This document shows positions 60,722 to 64,000 of a DNA stretch of 64,000 bases, piece after piece. Each line of letters opens with the position of its first letter. Position 1 is the stretch's first letter. Position numbers and translations under genes: made by a program. The notes beneath the pieces are model-generated. The model worked only from the letters and a program-made list of their open reading frames with translations, made no database searches and was not told the origin of the DNA. Source of the DNA: PALSA-188 sp963720075 (GTDB lineage: Bacteria; Acidobacteriota; Terriglobia; Terriglobales; Acidobacteriaceae); contig CAVREG010000019.1 in the NCBI GenBank assembly GCA_963720075.1, forward strand, positions 1,302,001 through 1,366,000, given 5' to 3'.

Positions 60722-63496
60722 TTAATTAATGTCAAATTGCTCTTGATGAAGAGCTGGATCGCTCTTCACGATTACCGTTTTCTTGATCAACTCTTCCATT
60801 TCTGAAAGTGCCTTACCATTGTTGGCCTTTAGGGCTTTGGCAACTTCGGGGTTCACGCGCAACATAGCATCGGCATGGTCGAGGTGCTTGGCCATTTTTC
60901 GCATTTCGATATAAATGTCATTGCAAACGGTCGGGATGGATTTCACGAATCCAGTGGATTCGCAATATGGGCAAGGCGATCCGATCGTGCGTTCCAGCGA
61001 CTGCTTTACGCGCTTGCGGGTAATAGCGACAAGTCCAAAATCATTGAACTGAAGAACTTTCGATGGAGCGCGGTCGCTTCGCAGCGCTTCTTCGAGGGCT
61101 TGCATGACTTTTTGGCGGTTGCGGCGCTCGTCCATGTCAATGAAGTCAATAATTATGATTCCGCCTAAATCCCGCAGGCGGATTTGGCGCACGATTTCCT
61201 TGATGGCATCCACATTGGTTTTTACGATCGTGTCTTCCAGACGCTGAGTCTTGCCGACATATTTGCCGGTGTTCACATCAATTGCGACCAGGGCTTCGGT
61301 CTGGTTGATGACGATGTATCCGCCGCTCTTCAGCCAGACTTTTGACTTCAGGGCTTTGTTGATCTCTTCGGACAAACCAAATTGTTCGTAGAGTGGAACC
61401 TCTTTTGTATAGAGCTTCACGCGGCGAACCAGGCCGGGCTGGAAGCGGTTGGCGAAGCGAAGAATGCGTTCGTACTCCTGTTCCGTGTCCACCCAAATGG
61501 CGGAGAAGTCGGAGCTGACTTGGTCGCGCAGCACGCGCTCGACGACATTGAGATCGTGGTAAATCAGCGTGGGCGATTTGCCATTTTCGGCGCGAGTCTT
61601 AATTTCAGACCAAAGACCTTTGAGGAATCGGATGTCGGCGCGCAAATCTTCTTCGGGCGCTCCTTGCGCCGCCGTACGGACGATGAAGCCCCCATGCCCG
61701 TTTTCGCGCTCGCTCAGAATGATTCGCTTCAGGCGCTGGCGCTCCTCCTCGGACGAAATTTTGCGCGAAACCCCGGTGTGGTTCACAGTGGGCATGTAAA
61801 CCAGAAACCGGCCTGGCAACGCGATATGACTGGTGATGCGTGCGCCTTTCTTGCCTATGGGCTCCTTGGCGATCTGCACCAGGATTTCCTGGCCTTCTTT
61901 CAGGAGGTCGCTGATCAAGGGGACATTCTGGTTCTCGCGCTTGCGGAAATTTCTTCCGCCGCTGCGACGGCCGCGCTGGTTGCCGCGGTCATGGCTCCGC
62001 TCATAAGAAGGACGCGGGGCGCGTTGCGTATAGGGCGCGGTTACCGCCGGCGCTCTGACCTCGGCTTGGGCGTCCACACTTCCGTCTCCGCGTGCCTCGG
62101 CGTCGAGGATGGCTTCGGCCTCGGCCTGAGCCTCTTCGATCTCGGCGTCCTCGGCTTCCTTCTCTTCATGCTCCGCTTCAGAAGCAGCTTCGGCTTCGGG
62201 AATTTCTGTTTCGACTGCTTCAGAAGCTGAAAAGAATGTCTGCTCGGTCGCTGGGTCGGCCGCGGCGGCGATCTGTTGTGTTTCCGGCGAACGATAAGCT
62301 CCGGCCTCGCTGGTTTCCTCTTCCATTTCTTCGAAAGCGGCATCTTCTTCGAGTTCTTCAACGTAGTCGGCGAGGTCGGCTTCTTCCTCTTCGATCTCTT
62401 CTTCTTCCAGTGTTCCTGCGGGGCTGGCGGACACTGCCTGTTCGCGGCTTGCATCCGTCGCTTCCCCGAATACCGACGCAACGTTCAATTCGTGGCGCCG
62501 CTTTTGCTCACGATCCCATTCGGAGGAGGCGATATCGAGAGTGGCCTCCGCAGGTTGAGTTGAGGACGGCTCAAGCGGAATCTCCGCGGTTGATTTATTT
62601 TCGGAAGCGGCCTCAGGGACTATAGGTCTCGCCTCAGAAAATAGAGGCTCGTCCTCCGGGAACGTTTTCTCAATCGCGGGAAGTGTTTGTTCAGCTTCTG
62701 AACTGGCCGGATACGGTTGCTTCGACTGCTGCTGTGAAGGAGGCAGAGATTGCGCGAGTCCGCGATATTTCGAAATGGACTCGCCAGGAAGCAGGATAGG
62801 TTGATATCCGGGCGGAGGGCCGTAGTCCGAACGTTGCGGGCGCTGGATTCTTTCCGGGGTTCGTTCTGAGCTTCTTTCGGGGCTTCTTTCGGAGTGGGGT
62901 GCCTCAACCGGATCGGATGCAGGACGCTCGGCGGCGGAGGCTTCGGACCCCGGTCTGGCAAACTTGGAATCGGGCATGCGTTCGCCGCGACGTCCACGTC
63001 GGCGGCGGCGGCCACGGAATCCGCCACGGCTATCCTTTTCTCCTTGATCGGTTCTATCTTGCCTGTCCTGGCCACTGGCGTTTTCGCCCGAGGGAACGGT
63101 CGAATCGGACAAGCGCGAAGAATCGTCGGCCAGCTTTTCCGAAGCATTGAAATCAGCGATGGCAGGCCGGGTCTCCGCGGAATAGTGCGATTCGCGCTGA
63201 TGATCGGAATCGGCTGGCTCCTGAAAGGCTCGATTGGTCGGAATCTCGTCCACTTCTTCGGCCTCGGCCAATTCCATGAAGTCCGAGACGTAGAGGAAAG
63301 CATCGCGCTCCAGACCGATCTCCACGAATGCAGATTGCATTCCGGGAAGGACCCGGGTGACACGGCCTTTATAGATGGACCCAGCTAAGGTGTATTCGTT
63401 TTCGCGTTCGAGGTAAATTTCGGCGAGAAGATCATCTTCGACCACCCCCACTTTGGTTTCGTGAGGAGTGGAAGAGACAAATAATTCTTTTGACAT
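60722..63496 (-). CDS. rng: Ribonuclease E/G with a very long insertion in its S1 domain
   Basis: 924 residues. The S1 RNA-binding domain is split: MSKELFVSSTPHETKVGVVE to FLYVSDFMELAEAE (to about 76) and LLKEGQEILVQIAKEPIGKK onward (from about 525). Between them are about 445 residues of low-complexity, Glu/Pro/Arg-rich sequence with RGRRRRRGRRGER and RGNQRGRRSGGRNFRKR patches. The catalytic core is intact: VAIDVNTGKYVG and GGIIIIDFIDM (metal-binding Asp near 740 and 784) and zinc-link CPYC (842-845). Cleaves single-stranded RNA in rRNA maturation and mRNA decay. Confidence 0.95.
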   Translation of the reverse strand: MSKELFVSSTPHETKVGVVEDDLLAEIYLERENEYTLAGSIYKGRVTRVLPGMQSAFVEIGLERDAFLYVSDFMELAEAEEVDEIPTNRAFQEPADSDHQRESHYSAETRPAIADFNASEKLADDSSRLSDSTVPSGENASGQDRQDRTDQGEKDSRGGFRGRRRRRGRRGERMPDSKFARPGSEASAAERPASDPVEAPHSERSPERSSERTPERIQRPQRSDYGPPPGYQPILLPGESISKYRGLAQSLPPSQQQSKQPYPASSEAEQTLPAIEKTFPEDEPLFSEARPIVPEAASENKSTAEIPLEPSSTQPAEATLDIASSEWDREQKRRHELNVASVFGEATDASREQAVSASPAGTLEEEEIEEEEADLADYVEELEEDAAFEEMEEETSEAGAYRSPETQQIAAAADPATEQTFFSASEAVETEIPEAEAASEAEHEEKEAEDAEIEEAQAEAEAILDAEARGDGSVDAQAEVRAPAVTAPYTQRAPRPSYERSHDRGNQRGRRSGGRNFRKRENQNVPLISDLLKEGQEILVQIAKEPIGKKGARITSHIALPGRFLVYMPTVNHTGVSRKISSEEERQRLKRIILSERENGHGGFIVRTAAQGAPEEDLRADIRFLKGLWSEIKTRAENGKSPTLIYHDLNVVERVLRDQVSSDFSAIWVDTEQEYERILRFANRFQPGLVRRVKLYTKEVPLYEQFGLSEEINKALKSKVWLKSGGYIVINQTEALVAIDVNTGKYVGKTQRLEDTIVKTNVDAIKEIVRQIRLRDLGGIIIIDFIDMDERRNRQKVMQALEEALRSDRAPSKVLQFNDFGLVAITRKRVKQSLERTIGSPCPYCESTGFVKSIPTVCNDIYIEMRKMAKHLDHADAMLRVNPEVAKALKANNGKALSEMEELIKKTVIVKSDPALHQEQFDIN

Positions 63497-63933
63497 GTAA
63501 AACTCCGGGCTGCGCCGTTAAGCGGTCGCAGTGATCACCGGGAGAGACGCAGGAGAATTGGGAGGATTGAGTGCCGCGATGGTAGGTCCGCGCGTGACGC
63601 GGCATCGACTGCGGAGATTTCTCCGCGATCTGAGCCGCTGCGCAAGCCTGAGAATCTTTTGCACTTATAGCGTTGCGCTTGGACCGGGGTTGTGACCTGC
63701 TCTCTGTAAATTATGAAAATCGGAATCTTTATAATTTAAAGGGGGCCGTTTACCCGCCCGGCAGCGCCTTAGCTTCAATCCTGCCCGGCTTCTAACTGCG
63801 GTTCTGGCCGGGTGAGTGTCCTCTCATTAACGCGAGGACGGGCGTCTATTTTTAAAACTCTGTGGTCCTGGTGAAACAAATATTTTCGCGCCTGGCTAGC
63901 GCGGCAAACATCCTTGCCCTTCTTCGTCCTGTG
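63497..63933. other. Long leader/intergenic region upstream of rng
   Basis: 437 bases with no convincing gene. AT-rich around 63710-63740 (TTTATAATTTAAAG), where a promoter could lie. A GTCCTC-(10)-GAGGAC hairpin lies at about 63819. Long leaders before RNase E genes are known to serve autoregulation elsewhere; here this is only a possibility. Confidence 0.35.
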
Positions 63934-64000
63934 TCAGTTCACAAAGCGGCGCATTCTGACATTCATGACCATGCCCAGCGCCAAAAACATAAACAGGACA
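63934..64000 (-). CDS. C-terminal codons of a probable RodA-like protein (cut by right edge)
   Basis: The last frame before the edge reads VLFMFLALGMVMNVRMRRFV then N-stop (TGA at 63934-63936). This hydrophobic helix with an NVRMRRF end is what I expect of a RodA/FtsW-family C-terminus, and rodA is a frequent neighbour of RNase E/G genes. Only 21 residues are visible. Confidence 0.45.
   Translation of the reverse strand, partial: VLFMFLALGMVMNVRMRRFVN

Noticed and set aside
61382..62230. 282-residue open frame antisense to rng
   Set aside because: Shadow of the acidic low-complexity part of RNase E/G; no independent support.

Overview
The window looks like a chromosomal segment of an Acidobacteriota species (Terriglobia/Koribacter-like). 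This is an inference from gene content and moderate GC; no 16S gene is present. Supporting signs are the fused AroD-AroE enzyme, Ctc-type L25, S18 with a disordered tail, an RNase E/G next to a RodA-like tail, DUF3300 and DUF4386 proteins, and dense short palindromic intergenic repeats.

Layout. 0-22.5 kb is mostly housekeeping: coaD (cut by the left edge), a GT39-type glycosyltransferase, pgsA, an AMMECR1 protein, aroDE, gatA/gatC with a DciA-like gene, CCA-adding enzyme, a NarL/NarX-like two-component pair, aroC, def-fmt-rsmB, a PASTA protein, recQ and an OmpA-family protein. 23.1-25.0 kb is a complete group II intron whose two ends can be read, placed just downstream of an unknown gene. 26-29 kb holds two DUF4386 membrane proteins between a full aldo/keto reductase and a truncated copy of it. 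29.4-34.9 kb is a run of translation genes (rplI, rpsR, rpsF, pth, rplY), prs, tRNA-Gln and ispE. 35-39 kb has gene remnants, a tandem repeat and small hypotheticals. 39.1-41.7 kb is gyrA.

41.7-53.7 kb is an accessory, defence-like region: a PD-(D/E)XK nuclease-like protein, a DUF4928-like protein beside a Vsr-Dcm fusion, an HD-GYP response regulator, a rhomboid protease, an EamA transporter, initiator tRNA, xthA, and a plus-strand operon (50.78-53.65 kb). That operon encodes a series of tiny helix-turn-helix proteins, a winged-helix/AlbA-type protein and a TIR-domain protein. I do not recognise it as a described system, and it is the best candidate for something new here.

The same 43.8-53 kb stretch carries at least twelve single-base frame disruptions, nearly all losses and several in G/C runs. 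I see none elsewhere in intact genes. They may be consensus errors or real decay, so gene integrity there should be treated cautiously.

54-64 kb returns to ordinary genes: tag, DoxX-like, DUF3300, small lipoprotein, cold-shock protein, a CPA2-type antiporter, ferredoxin-NADP reductase, a PPOX-class oxidoreductase, a very long RNase E/G and, at the right edge, the last codons of a probable rodA.
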